A stretch of 64,000 nucleotides of DNA, taken from the NCBI RefSeq assembly GCF_902806685.2, contig NC_048539.1, forward strand, positions 4,414,501 through 4,478,500, given 5' to 3'. The notes below the pieces were generated by a model. The model searched no databases, was not told where the DNA came from, and saw nothing but the letters and a program-made list of their open reading frames with translations. Source of the DNA: Maniola hyperantus (Eukaryota > Arthropoda > Insecta > Lepidoptera > Nymphalidae). The translations under genes were made by a program, and so were the position numbers. Shown in pieces: positions 1-12,660 of this stretch. Numbering within the stretch: the first letter of the stretch is position 1; each line of letters starts with the position of its first letter.

Positions 1-3000
1 TTGAAGGAAGCACTTGACTTTGGCATCCACTGTCCTTATCACACGGCGGAGAACAGGCTTCGTTGCAATAAAATTACCAAGAGGGTGTTATCAGAAAGGT
101 GCCACGACCTTCAGTAATGAAGGAGCGACGCAAGGAGCAGGAGGAAACTAAGCAAAACAGTCATCTTTTTTAATGATTGATCCTCTTTTTTAATAGTTGA
201 GCTTCTTTCTTTCAAATTTTTTTTATAGGTATTTTTAGGTATATTTAACCCAATAGAACCTAAGTGCCCGTTAAGTCCTGTGAATGTTTGTGTTCTACAG
301 TAACAGTGGTTATGTCGGACTCCTACCACTCCTACTGACTAAAAATCTCACGAAGTTCCATCCCACCGCTAACGACGGAGAACAAGGGAAATGATTTTTT
401 CGACATGTTTCCAATTTTTTCACAGCCAGCTCCACCACTGACGCTTGGTTTGTTTATTGTATTCGAACTATCAGAGGGATGATAACACCAACATTGCCTC
501 CCGGACTACAAGGAATGGAATCTAAATTAGTTTTTGCATTGAAACTTTTTTATTAAAATATGTTTTGTTTGTATGCCAACATAGATTAAAATATACATAA
601 GGTATTTCAAAACCAACGTCGGTATTACCGATTACCTGCTTGTAACCGAGTAAGTAATTACGGATTGGTATTGATGTCTATTGAGTCATCCAAGTTAATC
701 ATTCAATTACAAAATTAATTTCATATTAAAGTAAGAAAAATGTTGCGAGCGACGGCAGGGATCACAAAACTTGAATCATAAATAGTAAAGAAAAACTAAA
801 ATGTCTTTTGAAATAAATTTTCGGTTTTATTTAATGCGATTTCATTGCAGTTAACGAGAGTAATCAAAAGTCATATTCCTAGGGTACCTACTCGTGCTGA
901 ATGAAATAATTTAGAAAGCCGGTTAAGGCGCCGACAGTTAAGGATTCCTGTAGAGATCAGATATAGCAAAACTTTAATGACATAAAGATACGAAACCGGT
1001 GTAACATAGGCGTGAAATGCATCTGAAATCGATTTCTAACATATTTTCAGCAACTCGTTCCGACAAACGCTAGTAGGTCGCGCAGTGGTGCAGTACTGCA
1101 ACAAAACGGAAACCACTTCCTTATCTAACCACCGTCGAGTACTTCTTACGTACGTACTATCTATACCTAATGCAAGACTATCTCAAAAATAGTCAATATC
1201 TCGTCAAATGTTCAAATACTGATTTTAAAACCCACAAATAGCTACTTCGTAGGGAAAGAAGGAAACAAAGCATTAAGGATGCCAAGGTGGTGAAAATATG
1301 AATATATTAAACAGTAATACGAGCAAAGTAATCACACGCACGCAACAAAACGTTACTACCCCGCACACCTGCAAGAAATATATTTGTAAAACCAATAATT
1401 CACCTACGTACACGTTAATTTCGGTTCATTTTCTGAACAATAAATTTGAAGGAAAAGTATACTATTTGGATATATTCATGGTACATGGGATAGGGTGAGT
1501 TAAGAAATGCAAAGTATATGAATCAAAACGATGAAAAACTTACAACAACGACGAATGATGGTATCCAGGAATAATATAATTATTAAAAACTTCGGAGCTT
1601 TACCTCTGAACTTTTAATTAGGAACCTTCTATCTAGGGTACGCACCGCAGTCGAAAATATTGCATCAGAGATTTTACCGTGATTGCTCCCATATCAACAT
1701 AATATTATGACTGACTGGTCTAGACTGTAAATTACAAGAATTAGAAAACAAAGATTGCAGTTGGAACCAGAAAATGATGTTTTCATCGACTAATAGAGAA
1801 AGCTCTTACTATAGCTTACTTTTATAAGTAGAATTTTGTAAATTTGAAATACTCAAATTTAAAACTAAAAGTGAAGAAAGCGTAAAATTAAATAAATAAT
1901 ATGTTACTTTCTAAAGTTTCGTGAGTGTACTGATTTACTTTGTACGACTTTTTATTTTGGAATTTAGGAAATGATAAAAGTTATCTACATTAGCAAAGTG
2001 AAATATTTTAATGAATGCTGGTACAATGTTAATTAAAAGATAAAACTTTAACTACTGCTTTAGTTACTTTTACAGCAATCATTTTACTTGCAATGTCTAA
2101 GTTAAAGCCGTTAGAAGTAGGTACATCGACCTCTAACGGTATTTTGATCTCAATACCATATTTTTTTCTTCAGCGTGGGTTTCAAGATTCTGTATGACGC
2201 ACAGGTGGAATTATGCTATTTTTTCGTTAACTAAATAAAATAACCCTGAATAACGGAACCTTTGCAATCGAATGTCGGCCTATAACGCAGGCTTCTATGG
2301 GGTATGCAGAACGGAGACAGTGAGATGGTCGAGGTGAATGTACGCACAAAGTGTGCCACGAGCCGGAGAAATACTTCGGAATGGATACCGTTAGTGGAAC
2401 GCGGTCAGGCCGCCAGCGGTACCGCTGCTCGTGTCCACAACATCGCCACTTAATCGCTTTCGATTTAATACACTAAAAATATTGCAATTAAAATTTTGCG
2501 TTTACAGTTTCAACAGACAACAAAATTAATGTGGTAGTCAATTAGGTGGGTAAGCTGGTATCAAGTCAGATCGAAGCCTTGTTAAGGTACGGACGCTACG
2601 TCAGCAACTTGTTCTAGCGTTGTAATCGGAGCGTTTCTAATATCCTCGCTTTGACTCGGTTTCACCGCACGCTTCTTGCCTTCGTTCTTATTTATTCGTT
2701 TTGCGAAATCGTTTGAAATCTGATACCATTCAAGCGAGTTATTGAGACTCTTAGATTCTCACGAAACTTCACACGGACTTCTTGCAGTCTGCGTTACCTA
2801 TTGAATTTCCCTATTATAATACCCGGTAGATTGAGGTCGATTTCGAGTTAACAGAAAAAAGTAGTTACGTACTTCTTGCTTATTATATGCAATTGTATAT
2901 TATGTGAAATAAGTCTTATCTAAATATTTTGTTTAACATTAAAGTGTATGGTTCAGTGAAAGCAGTCTTGTGGTAATGAGAGTGTAAAGCGGGGACAAAT
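1..3000. other. AT-rich non-coding DNA, no gene seen
   Basis: No open frame here has coding character, and no repeat family or RNA gene is recognised. A slightly GC-richer stretch lies near 2270-2450. It could be intergenic or intronic. Confidence 0.5.
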
Positions 3001-3011
3001 GAATATTTTTC

Positions 3012-3260
3012 ACAATAATTGTTGTGGGTGCAGCAGGTAAGGCATGAAGCGCAGCGGGTGGCGCGCGGCGGGCGCAACAATTTGCATCACAAATGCGGGT
3101 GGAGGCCGCGCTGCGCCCCGGAGCGGCGCCCTACGCCCGCGCTCCACTGCCGACCAGCGCGGCTTCCACCCAGATCAGACAATATCACAATCAACGTCGC
3201 GTGGACGCTTTTTGGCCGTTATGTGATTGTCGATTGTGGTTCGCCATAATCGCAACTAAG
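3012..3260. promoter_or_regulatory. GC-rich island, possible regulatory DNA or 5' exon
   Basis: A sharply GC-rich block sits in AT-rich surroundings. All three plus-strand frames stay open for 60-76 codons, which GC-rich DNA does by chance, and the translations are Arg/Ala/Pro-rich without a domain. The 3' part holds an imperfect inverted pair (cacaatcaacg near 3186, and gattgtcgattgtgg near 3226). It may be a promoter, a 5' exon or an enhancer. No splice site or start codon decides between these. Confidence 0.2.
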
Positions 3261-3319
3261 ATTTATTTCCAGCTGCAGTTTCTGATTTCTATTTTCAGCT
3301 TCATGAACTTTGTTCGGTA

Positions 3320-4187
3320 ATTAGAATATTTGAAAGGTTTTTCTACTTTGAATAGGTTGTTTATTACAGAAAATGTGTCTGATTTTCGAGCCAAAAAGAG
3401 TCGAGTCGACAATGACACAACTTCGTAAAATTAGCTACAGTTTTATTGTATTAATAAAATCCTATGATCTAAAATGGTCGTTTGTCCTGGAAGTGAAAAG
3501 GTAAAGGCAAGTAAAAGCAGCCGAGTTGAGAAGCGGTGAATTAATAACGAACTTCTCCCGCGACGCGTGATGACGGCCGACAAGAGTAGCGCATTAGACG
3601 CCAACACTGAAACTCGCCAAAATCTCTTCCTAATTATCGCTCTTTATTTTCCCCCGTAATTTTTATTCAAAAATAGAATAATACATAACTTGTTACTTAG
3701 ACTCGATAAGAATGATCGTTAAAATTTTTCCTTGGAATAAATTTAAATTGGTAGGTATAGCTTGCTGCTTGTCGAAATATTTACGAGCGCTGTTTAGTAT
3801 AGAAGTCAATTTTGTTCCTTAAGAAAGTCGGTTAAAAACGAAAAAAAATCCTCGTGTCCACAAACAATACAAATGAACAATAGTTTGTTAAATTCAAGTT
3901 AGAAGTTTTGCGGTGAAATATGACGACTATCCGCGGTAAACGATGCAATCACTGGCGGATTTACAAGACTAACCTACCTCGTCTGTCATTCCACCTTCAC
4001 AGAAAAAAAATCTTTACCCAAAGAGAAGTTCGTTTTGGACTTTTTTGTTTTGGAACTTATTGTACAGCAAAAGGTACAGGGTTTTGTATTTTAGTTTGTA
4101 AAGCAAAATATCGGATTTTCTATCCCAAAACAGCAGCCTCAAACTTAACGTACCTACGTACGCGTACGTATATAAAATCATGTAGGT
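3320..4187. other. Non-coding DNA, no gene seen
   Basis: AT-rich sequence with a small GC-richer patch near 3555-3610. The open frames at 3920-4222 (+) and 4014-4199 (-) overlap on opposite strands, run into a transposon end and have no protein character. Confidence 0.4.
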
Positions 4188-4468
4188 GCACAGCGCCAAA
4201 AACGCAAAATACCAAAATTTAAATGTTTGGAAATATGAAACTTAAATTTCGTAGTTTAAGGTAACGTGTTCTTAAATATTAACACTTCTTAAACACCTGT
4301 ATTATATTTTATAGTTTAATTTGGTTTATATATAGTGGTTTTTATACAATTTATATTTATACTACCACAGTGATTTGGCATTTCGCGTTGCGCTTTGACT
4401 TTACGCAGTATGCGGCATATTGCGTGCCCTTTTATGTCTTTTGACATTTTGTGTTTTTGGCGCTGTGC
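4188..4468. mobile_element. MITE with 22-bp terminal inverted repeats
   Basis: The left end (4188-4209, starting gcacagcgccaaaaa) is repeated inverted at 4447-4468 with one mismatch in 22. The 281-bp interior is AT-rich and has no coding capacity. This is the layout of a non-autonomous DNA transposon. No convincing target-site duplication is visible, so the superfamily is open. Confidence 0.55.
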
Positions 4469-4989
4469 GTCTAAACGTATAAAATTAATCACACGGAGGC
4501 AACAGGTAGGTATACCTGTAACTAAATCTCTGTTTTAATACCTGCATATTAGGTAAGAAAGGGGTTACAAGATGGGGTTCAATATTGAAATAAATCTCAC
4601 GTGGAACGACTCGGTTGAAAATTACCCGGTGGCGTAAGGCCGCCGGAATGGGTGGAAAAGCGGCTCTTAATTAAATCAAGTGACACGTCTCGTACGTAGC
4701 TTCAATCACACGACCTCAATAAAGTCGTGCGCCCAATGGATCTATCTGCTCCTTCCATGCCGCTATATCTACAACGAAGCTAGTAAGTAGCTACAGGCAA
4801 GCAGCCATAGGAAAACGAATACAAACTATCGGAACTATAAAGGTAAATGTAGGGTAACGTATTAATATTCACTAAAGATATCACGACATCTCAAAACCTC
4901 TATTCGCCATAATTATAATTAATAATAAAATCTGTGTTTAAAATGTAGTTTCTTTTGAGTAAATATACACTACACACAGACTTAGATTT

Positions 4990-5033
4990 TTAACCGACTT
5001 CCAAAAAGGAGGTGGTTCTCAATTCTATTTTTT
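4990..5033 (+). repeat. Fragment of the 'ccgacttcaaaaaaggagg' repeat
   Basis: The sequence taaccgacttccaaaaagg followed by aggtggttctcaattc matches the longer copies at 15,644-15,900 (same strand) and 10,040-10,266 (opposite strand). The family is common in Lepidoptera. This copy is only the terminal piece. Confidence 0.6.
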
Positions 5034-5260
5034 TCCCGTTTTATTTTTTTCTAAATGACGAAATTCAAAAAGATGTCGGCAATTTGAAACTTTAAGCTGC
5101 AATAATATGGCTACAATCAGGTTTGGCCTTGTTTTACACAAATGTTTAAAACGTGTTTGAAACAACAACATGTTGTTTTTATTTAAAACAAACTGTTTTC
5201 CAACCATGGTTACAAAAAATGTAGTAGTATTAAGGTAGTTTTTGAAAACTTCTCTTTAAA

Positions 5261-5611
5261 AAACCGGCCAAGTGCGAGTCAGGCTCGCGCAATGAGGGTT
5301 CCGTACTACAGTCGTATTTTTTCGACATTTCGCACGATAATTCAAAAACTATGATGCATAAAAATAAATAAAAATCTGTTTTAGAATGTACAGGTGAAGA
5401 CCTTTCATATGATACCCCACTTGATATAGTCACTCACTTCGAAAGTTGAAAATACTAATTATTAGTTCATGACCACAATTTAATTTTTTTTGTGTGATCT
5501 GACCCTAAATTCACGGTTTTCAGATTTTTCCCCAAATGTCAGCTATAAGATCTACCTACCTGCCAAATTTCATGATTCTAGGTCAACGGGAAATACCCTG
5601 TAGGTTTCTTG

Positions 5612-5675
<64 letters not shown>

Positions 5676-5730
5676 CAAAGTGATCCTATAAGGGTTCCGT
5701 TTTTCCTTTTGAGGTACGGAACCCTAAAAA
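5261..5730 (+). repeat. Lepidopteran repeat with internal (GACA)n tract
   Basis: It begins aaccggccaagtgcgagtc and ends with tttgaggtacggaacccta, and near its ends it holds an inverted pair (gggttccgtac at about 5298, gtacggaaccc at about 5715). A (GACA)n microsatellite of about 16 units occupies 5611-5674, with one GACG interruption. I recognise the arrangement as a microsatellite-bearing dispersed repeat of Lepidoptera. Fragments recur at about 28,769-28,802 and weakly near 50,975-51,030. Confidence 0.65.
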
Positions 5731-7462
5731 TAAAGCCAAACTTGCCCTCATTATGACGTATAGAACTAAGCTAACAGCTTTCCTAGCTAAAAGTAATTTT
5801 TTCTTCAACTTATAGGTAACATGAACTTTAAAAAGTATGACTTTAGATGTATAAGTTTAGATGCTAGTTTTCAACAAAAATTGTAAAAAAAACTTGTCAG
5901 AAATATTTTCTCTGTTTTGTGTTAGCAGATCTAAGTAGGAGGTGGTAATGCCAAGTCAACAACAAGCATTGTTCAAGATGTGGATAATAACTACTATCAA
6001 TTTGTTTTTGGTATAAACAAAAATTGGCAACAATATATAATAAATAATACATACTACATTTAAAATACACGTTTTAACCCTAGATCTAAATGCTATGTGA
6101 TACGTAAAGTACGTATTTGGAACAATATTTACATCTCAGTAACATGTTAAATTCTAATAGCATTTTACGTGTAACGTTTTACCCTTACAAAAGGCGTTTC
6201 ACATAAAACAGACCTATATTTTACATCGTAAATACATTTCACGAAAGTTCACTTTAATAAGCTGCCGTCTATGCGGACCCACGCCTCGCCTACCAAGTCA
6301 CATTTCACGACTAATTTCACCAAAGGAACACGGTTCCCGTAAACAGGATTTTAAGAAGGTAAATCATAATCTAAAGAAATTTCAGTGGAACGTCGTTTAC
6401 TGGTGAGTTTCTGTCGTATTTCCAACTTTTATTAATCAAAAAGGAAAATATTTCGGCATTTATATTTATAGAAGATTAGGAGTCGTAAAGCTCGCTGGTA
6501 ACAATAAAAAGGAGTAGGCAGCATGGGCGGGCGGCCGCTCGGCGGGTCGCTGCGGGTTCTCCGATCGCTCTCATTATTTCCATAACAAGTTCACGACAAC
6601 CGGCCGGCCTGCAGTCTGCGCTCCCCGACTCCCGGTAACGGCAATTAACTGACTAAACGGTATAGTGTTTTACATTGTGATGTTTACCCAACTCTCCAGC
6701 GATAATGTCGCTTGCCATCGGACATTGCTACCTTCGCCTCGCATTAATTAATAAAATATTATTAACCCGACCCACCGCACTAAAAAATTAAAACACTCAT
6801 TATTGAGCTCGTTATAAAGTTCAGTGCATACAGATTGCTTATTTGCGTAAGGAATAGTAACAAGTACCGTTAGTTGTACGAAGTAAGTAAGTAATCACAA
6901 TGTATTTGAATGAGATCCATTAGTAATAATTAAAGGCACACACAACATAGAGTATTTTCGTAATTATAGCGTCGATATGTATACATAGTACAGAGGGAAA
7001 GAAGAAAAATGAGGGCGCAATAAAACGAAAGGGACACTTTACTGTTTCTAGGGCTCATGAATCAATGTGCTCGTAATCTTAGAGGCACATGATACTCGAA
7101 TGTACTCTTAAAATGTCGTAGTTGGATGCAATCGTAAATTTTAAAAATTTACATTGTAGATCTCAAAAGCTGTTATGTTTCAATCGGACCACCGGAATCC
7201 CGGTGCTTTGCGAAGAGCTTTTACAGGTCGGCATGTCGTAACAGCTGGCAATCGCTGTTACTTAAATTAGTTAACAATGACACATATTGCTGGCAAACAA
7301 ACGGAGAGGAATCCTAAATAGACCGCATGCTATTCTTGATCTACCGTCACACCGGTGAGCGAGCGTGAACTGATTCATCTTCACCTCAAGGTACTCACGT
7401 GGAATGTACATATGCGCGCACGCGTCTTAAATTGGCAAATTTTTGTTATCTTATTATCTACA
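5731..7462. other. Non-coding DNA with a GC-rich island
   Basis: No gene is seen. A GC-rich patch at about 6520-6660, containing gcggccgc and ccggccggcc, stands out against AT-rich DNA and could be regulatory. Confidence 0.35.
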
Positions 7463-7466
7463 TTAA

Positions 7467-7658
7467 GGGTTCAAGCCAAACCTAATTATTTGAGCATAAT
7501 TTTTCGAGTTGAGTCGCGTTAAATGAGTCGCGTAATTTATGCTGTATTTGTTTATACAAAAGTTCTGTTTATGCCCCACGGCAACGCAAAATGTTTCTAT
7601 TGAACGTAGATTACACAACTCACACAACTCGAAAAATTACGCTCGTTTGACCGAACCC
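7467..7658. mobile_element. TTAA-flanked MITE (piggyBac-like)
   Basis: A 192-bp element is flanked on both sides by TTAA (7463-7466 and 7659-7662). Its ends are inverted repeats: GGGTTC at the left edge and GAACCC at the right. A second inverted block, taatttttcgagttg, follows further in. TTAA duplication is the hallmark of piggyBac-type transposition. There is no transposase, so it would have been moved in trans. Confidence 0.6.
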
Positions 7659-7710
7659 TTAATTGAAACTTCAAGGTAGGTACTCGAAATATTGATAGTC
7701 GACCAGAGAT

Positions 7711-7878
7711 TTAGATATTACGGCTTAACGGTATAATGTGATCATTAGACGTGTCGCTGGCGAGCAGCGCCCGCAGGCCGCAGGCGTGCACGCGCACGGC
7801 GAGCTGTCGCATGTTGCGCAATAGCAGCGCCTCGACCAGGACGTTGATCTCGCGCTTGAACTTGACTAGCAGCAGCAT
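7711..7878 (-). CDS. Short coding-like GC-rich segment, unrecognised
   Basis: An open frame of 55 codons starts at the ATG at 7878 and ends at a TAA at 7711. The first 42 codons are GC-rich with strong third-position G/C, unlike the AT-rich flanks, and encode an amphipathic, Arg/Leu-rich stretch (for example REINVLVEALLLRNMRQLAV). After about residue 42 the composition falls to that of the flanks. This looks like an isolated exon, or a fragment of one captured by duplication, rather than a whole gene. A possible acceptor (ctgctag) lies just inside the start but would change the frame, and the donor side is weak. The family is not recognised. Function unknown. Confidence 0.25.
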   Translation of the reverse strand: MLLLVKFKREINVLVEALLLRNMRQLAVRVHACGLRALLASDTSNDHIIPLSRNI

Positions 7879-9600
7879 TATATTTTATCATGTAACTTCA
7901 AGTATATAAACAAACACCGATTATTATCTGACAATTTGTAATTAAAATTCTGGCTTGATGAGGGTGAGTACTATACTATAAATATTAAAATTCTCGGCTG
8001 GAGAGTAGTCGTGACACGAGTATTATCCACAGGAAAATAATTTTCCAGCACGCCAGTGTACCAAACGCTGCCCGGAAATTGTAGGAAATTGCAAGAGAAA
8101 ATGAATCCGACGGTTTGAGAGGTTCGGCTGAAACGAATGAGACCCTAGGTACTTTACAGGAAAAGCATATTTAGACTTCGATAAGAACTTCATCCTTCGT
8201 CCCAATATATATAATGTTAATTTTAGAGCTAATCTGATAATATGAAATCAGATAAACGTGTGCATACAGTATATAAATGACATTAACCTCTTGTGGCGCA
8301 TTATTTACTGATACAATGCAGTTAACTAGCGTAAGCAGTTTAATAAAGTTAAACATACGCACGATAAGATGTCATTGTTGCACGTAATGTAATTATTCAA
8401 GCGTGCAGATATAAGGAATGCGCGAACTGGTATAAACCGAAAAAGAACAGAAATAAAAGAGCTCTCCATCAATCACACGAACAGAGCCCGTGCTTCCGGA
8501 GCCAGCTTGGCCGAGCGAAACATTTCTTTGAATAATGAATATACAGGTGGGGATCGTGTACCCCGTAACTGGACGTGATATATGCCGTCGTTGGCTGCAT
8601 GCATAATTTCACTTATTTTATGTGGTTAATTGTCGAAAATGACCACAAGTGAAATATATTATAGCGCTACGACGCCAAGACAACTAGGTGGCGGCTAATG
8701 TATTCTACGGCCCGGGCGCTACGCCTTCACCTTCGCGTTGCCGGGCTCTTTGTGGTGCACGGCGCTGTTCAAGCGGGGTAGCGGGGCCACAATATGCCGG
8801 CTCCGCATTATGCATACGTTATACTTGACACACGTTTCATGCAAATCATGCTGGGCTATAATGTGATAACCCTTTTACCACTTAAGGACTTATGATTGTT
8901 TCTGACCGATGAAGCTTTCGAAGACTGCAACGTTTTAAATGTTATGTATAAGCTGATGGCCGGGGTTTAGGCACTTGCCAGTAGCATCATGTATTATGTT
9001 ATTATTTAGATCTCTAAAATGTGTTTGAACTTAATTTATTTATTGAACTTAAATAATATAAATGTAGCATGTCACCCGGACCATAACAACGATTCAATTG
9101 ACACATCATTCATCAAAATCGGCCGAGTAGTTTAGCCGCTACAGTGGAACACACAGATACAAACATACATACCTACATTCATAGACTGCCAAAATCATAA
9201 CCCTTCCTTTTGACTTTGCCGTGGTCGGGTAAAAATACAAACTTGAGGCTTTCTAAATGGTATTTTATTGTCACTACGCACACTATTTTTGTACCTAGCT
9301 TTACGGCTCTAGCTTCTAGCTCTAAAGACTTTGAGCTTGGAACTAAAAACACACGCACCACGCGAAAGACAGAGAGCTTAAGTTGTAGCTGATAAGAAAG
9401 ACTATACGGTATAAGATTAGATTTAATTTTAACAAAATTACCAAGCAAAGAATTCGAATATTCAGCCTTTACGTTTGTTTTAACTAACAAAAATAAAAAA
9501 GTTTAAAATATAATAATTAATAACGATTTCATTCAATTTTATCAATCCATAGCGCTAAATGTTATTTTTTTTTATATTTCTACGTACAAAGTCAGCATTA
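7879..9600. other. Non-coding DNA with degenerate repeat pieces
   Basis: No gene is seen. A GC-rich patch lies at 8690-8800. A degraded repeat remnant (tcatcaaaatcggccgagtag followed by a caaacatacatac tract) lies at about 9060-9185. Confidence 0.35.
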
Positions 9601-9610
9601 TTATCTAAAA

Positions 9611-10022
9611 TATATGACTGATCTATCAACGCACAGCTCAAACTACTGGACGGATCGGGCTGAAATTTGGCATGCTATTATGACGTAGGCATCCGCTAAA
9701 AAGGTATTTTGAAAAAAGATTTTGAAAAAACCCCTAAGGGGGTGGAATAAGGGTTTGGAATTTGTGTAGTCCACGCGGACCCAAGCAGACGAAATCGCGA
9801 GCCTAAGCTAGTAATTTATATAAAAGGAAAATCTGACTGACTGATCAATCAACGCTCAGCTCAAACTACGGACGGATCCGGCTGAAATTTGGGATGCAGA
9901 TAGCAATTATGACGTAGACATACGCTAAGAATGGAGTTTTGAAAATTCAACCCCTAAGGAGAGAACAGAGGTTTAAAATTTGTGTAGTCCACGCTGAAGA
10001 AGTTGCGGGCATAAGCTAGTTC
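9611..10022 (-). repeat. Two tandem copies of a CTAGCTT-type lepidopteran repeat
   Basis: Two related copies, 9611-9815 and 9829-10,022, each run from cagctcaaactac through ggacggatc and ggctgaaatttgg to a block ending in gcataagctagt (or gcctaagctagt). They match copies on the other strand at 11,955-12,180 and 54,982-55,198. They are non-coding and are relics of a non-autonomous element. The class is uncertain (SINE-like or Helitron-like). Confidence 0.6.
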
Positions 10023-10039
10023 GATATACAAAACTCCTG

Positions 10040-10266
10040 ACTTTTTTAAAAGCGGATTTACGACTATAGGTATTACAAAGAAATCGAACATACTTCGCTA
10101 AAATTTATATGGGACCAAGTTTGAAGTATACCCTTTCAAACAAAAATATAATTTTCAAAATCGGTCCAGGCGTCTTCGAGTAATCGGGGAACATACATTA
10201 AAAAAAAAAAAAAAAAAAGATTCCGACGAATTGAGAACCTCCTCCTTTTTTTGAAGTCGGTTAAAA
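10040..10266 (-). repeat. Copy of the 'ccgacttcaaaaaaggagg' repeat
   Basis: Read on the minus strand it starts tttttaaccgacttcaaaaa and continues through gttctcaattcgtcggaatc, an A/T homopolymer (plus-strand A run at about 10,200-10,218) and gttccccgattactcga. It matches 15,644-15,900 on the plus strand. Confidence 0.65.
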
Positions 10267-11950
10267 ATTAACTTTCAAGCCATGCTCACTATCACTGTGC
10301 TGTGTGTGCCACTGTGTGAGTGCAGTTTTCGAGATGTCTTTACATGACCTGTACCTTCAACCTACATGACATGACATGACCTAAACGTGCTTCTACCAAT
10401 AGTGACATCGTATAATAAATAAATAATAATAATATTATGTAGAAACGTACACGACGTAATCAAGATCTTTGTTTAGCATAAACGCAGGTAAATGGGAGAG
10501 AAATTTCATAAATTCGTGGGTAAAGCGGTGGATGTAGCTGAAGTGCAGTGCGCACAATCGCTGCAGGTCGCGTTTACAATACCGCTGCATTACAATTTTT
10601 CAAAGCAGACACAGGCGACAGGGCATAACAAAAGAGCTAGGAAGGCGCAAATAAACGAGCGCTGCGGCAAGCGAGCGGGCGGAAAGCGTACGGCGAATAC
10701 GGCCCCTCTTCCTAATATCTAATGTTTAAAGCTAGGTCTTTCCGAGATTCCATTGTTTTACACAATAGAGAAAATAAGTTTCATTTCTTTTGATACTCAC
10801 TCTTATTCTCAATCCGCCGACTTCCGAATACAGAAATACTATAGTATATTAGTAAAAGCGCTTCAATATCGATAAATATATACTTCGGTGAAAATCTGAG
10901 GGAAGCCGGTATGAATAACTTCCGAAATACAAAGGGCGAACTCAATTTGAGTAATGAAACTTTTGGTCTGTAAATACGAACTCTCAAAAAGCTCGGCAAA
11001 GCGGTTCGGAAGGAGTATCTCCTCTACATTTAGCGCGTTTTCAGGTCGTAGCAATGAATATGGTAGATCGGGCGGTGCGATATCGCGCGTACGCGGCCGG
11101 CTGATGGTCCGTAAAGGCGGCCCGAGTAGAGTTGCAATATTACATACACGGTACACCTATGTGTACTTGCTACTACCTACTTCCACTACCCGACTACTTA
11201 CTTCATGAATGTGTCACCTCAAGGCGAATCGGAAGATATTATTTAGGTCCGTGTGAGTTTATTATGTTAACCTTTTCTGTTAACAAAAAACATTGTAAAC
11301 ATTGTTTCAAGTTGGCCGGAAAAATATAGTTAATTAAGTCTGTCCAACGCCTATTAGACCAACCTCGAAATTGAAAAACTATGCACGAATTTTCAAAAAA
11401 TATGATAACCTCGTTTTAGTAATTTACTCCAGATTTATTTTCATTCTGAATATTAAAAAATACAAAAAAATGATAAATAAAATCTAATATAGCGGCCGAA
11501 CACTCCTTGCTTAGCAAATAACTATTTTGACCACCTACTAATAAGAATTTCAAGCAGGCCACGTTCATGATTTTTAAGTATTTCTGTTAGTCCGAAAATG
11601 TAGTTTGAAATGCTTAAAAAAATCCAAAACAGAACAGTTTGTGTGCCTTTTGCTCAGAAAATATTAGAGCTGCAAAGTTAGAATTTAGAAACCTCTACAT
11701 TACAGACTTTTATAATGCATTTATTTAATACCCTCCTGTAGAGTCAAAAAATATGTTGGTTTACCACCTCTAGGAGGCAGGTATCTCGATGTATTTAAAA
11801 ATCATATTAAGTTTCTCAGAGCTTTGGAAAAAGCTACCGTTTACGAAATGAGTGCGAAATGGTAGTTTTATGTGGGTAGGATGTCCTCCAACTTAAGTAC
11901 TTTATTGTAAAATCTCAAACTTTCTAAAGCAATAGTATAAAATTATAAAC
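10267..11950. other. Non-coding DNA, small microsatellite and GC patches
   Basis: It holds a short catga/acatg microsatellite at about 10,366-10,382 and GC-richer patches at about 10,600-10,700 and 11,060-11,130. Open frames of 72-97 codons on both strands at 10,781-11,208 overlap and have no protein character. No gene is seen. Confidence 0.35.
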
Positions 11951-11954
11951 AAAA

Positions 11955-12180
11955 CTAGCTGATGCCCGCGACTTCGTCCGCATAGACTAAAAAAAATTCA
12001 ATCCCCTGTTTTACCCCTTTAGGGGTTGAATTTTCAAAAATCCTTTCTTAGTGAATGTCTACATCATACTATCAGCGATTCATAAATAAAGTGCTTAGGG
12101 GTATGCACCCTGGTACGTCAGAACTGAAGATAGAATTGATAGATCAGTCAGCCAACTTTTCCTTTTATACATATAGATTA
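11955..12180 (+). repeat. CTAGCTGATGCCCGCGACTT repeat copy
   Basis: It starts ctagctgatgcccgcgactt, passes through aggggttgaattttcaaaaa and ends with the degraded tail of the family. It is the opposite-strand relative of 9611-10,022 and the same-strand relative of 54,982-55,198. Confidence 0.65.
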
Positions 12181-12496
12181 ACACGACTCTCGTGAGACAA
12201 CTAACTATAATCGACCAAGATAATTTGTTTCGCAAAATTCTAGCTTTAGTTCAATGACTACGGAACTCTAACTTATGAGTGACTGACACGCACTGGACCA
12301 GTTATTCTACATATATTATGTATATTATAGTAATTTTATTCATCAGGCTTCATAATATTTTAATACCGATATCAAGTTCTTGAATATCTTTTAATATTAT
12401 ACTGACGAAATGATCCTCTGCGCACACTTGTTTACAACCTAGAGAAAAACTAGCTTGTTTTATTATATAAAGATTCGATGCAAATTATATTACTAG

Positions 12497-12660
12497 GTGA
12501 TGCCCGCGACTTCGTCCACCAAACCGCTTTGAACCAAAACTATTTTCCTTCCCCAGAACCTATATCTCGGTACCAAACATAAAAGTGAAAAGAATAGTAG
12601 TGAAAAGCTAGCAGACACACAGTCAGACAGACAGACAGACATTTTCGCATTTATAATATT
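12497..12660 (+). repeat. Degenerate dispersed repeat copy with cagacaga tail
   Basis: It starts ggtgatgcccgcgacttcgt and ends with a cagacagacagaca run followed by tttcgcatttataatatt. This is the typical 3' junction of a repeat that recurs about a dozen times in the window. The middle is diverged. Confidence 0.55.

Noticed and set aside
5611..5674. Regular short repeats suggesting a CRISPR-like array
   Set aside because: A simple (GACA)n microsatellite without spacers, in eukaryotic DNA.
9179..9490. 103-codon minus-strand frame
   Set aside because: Overlaps an opposite-strand frame of equal quality; no domain, no splice signals, no GC shift.
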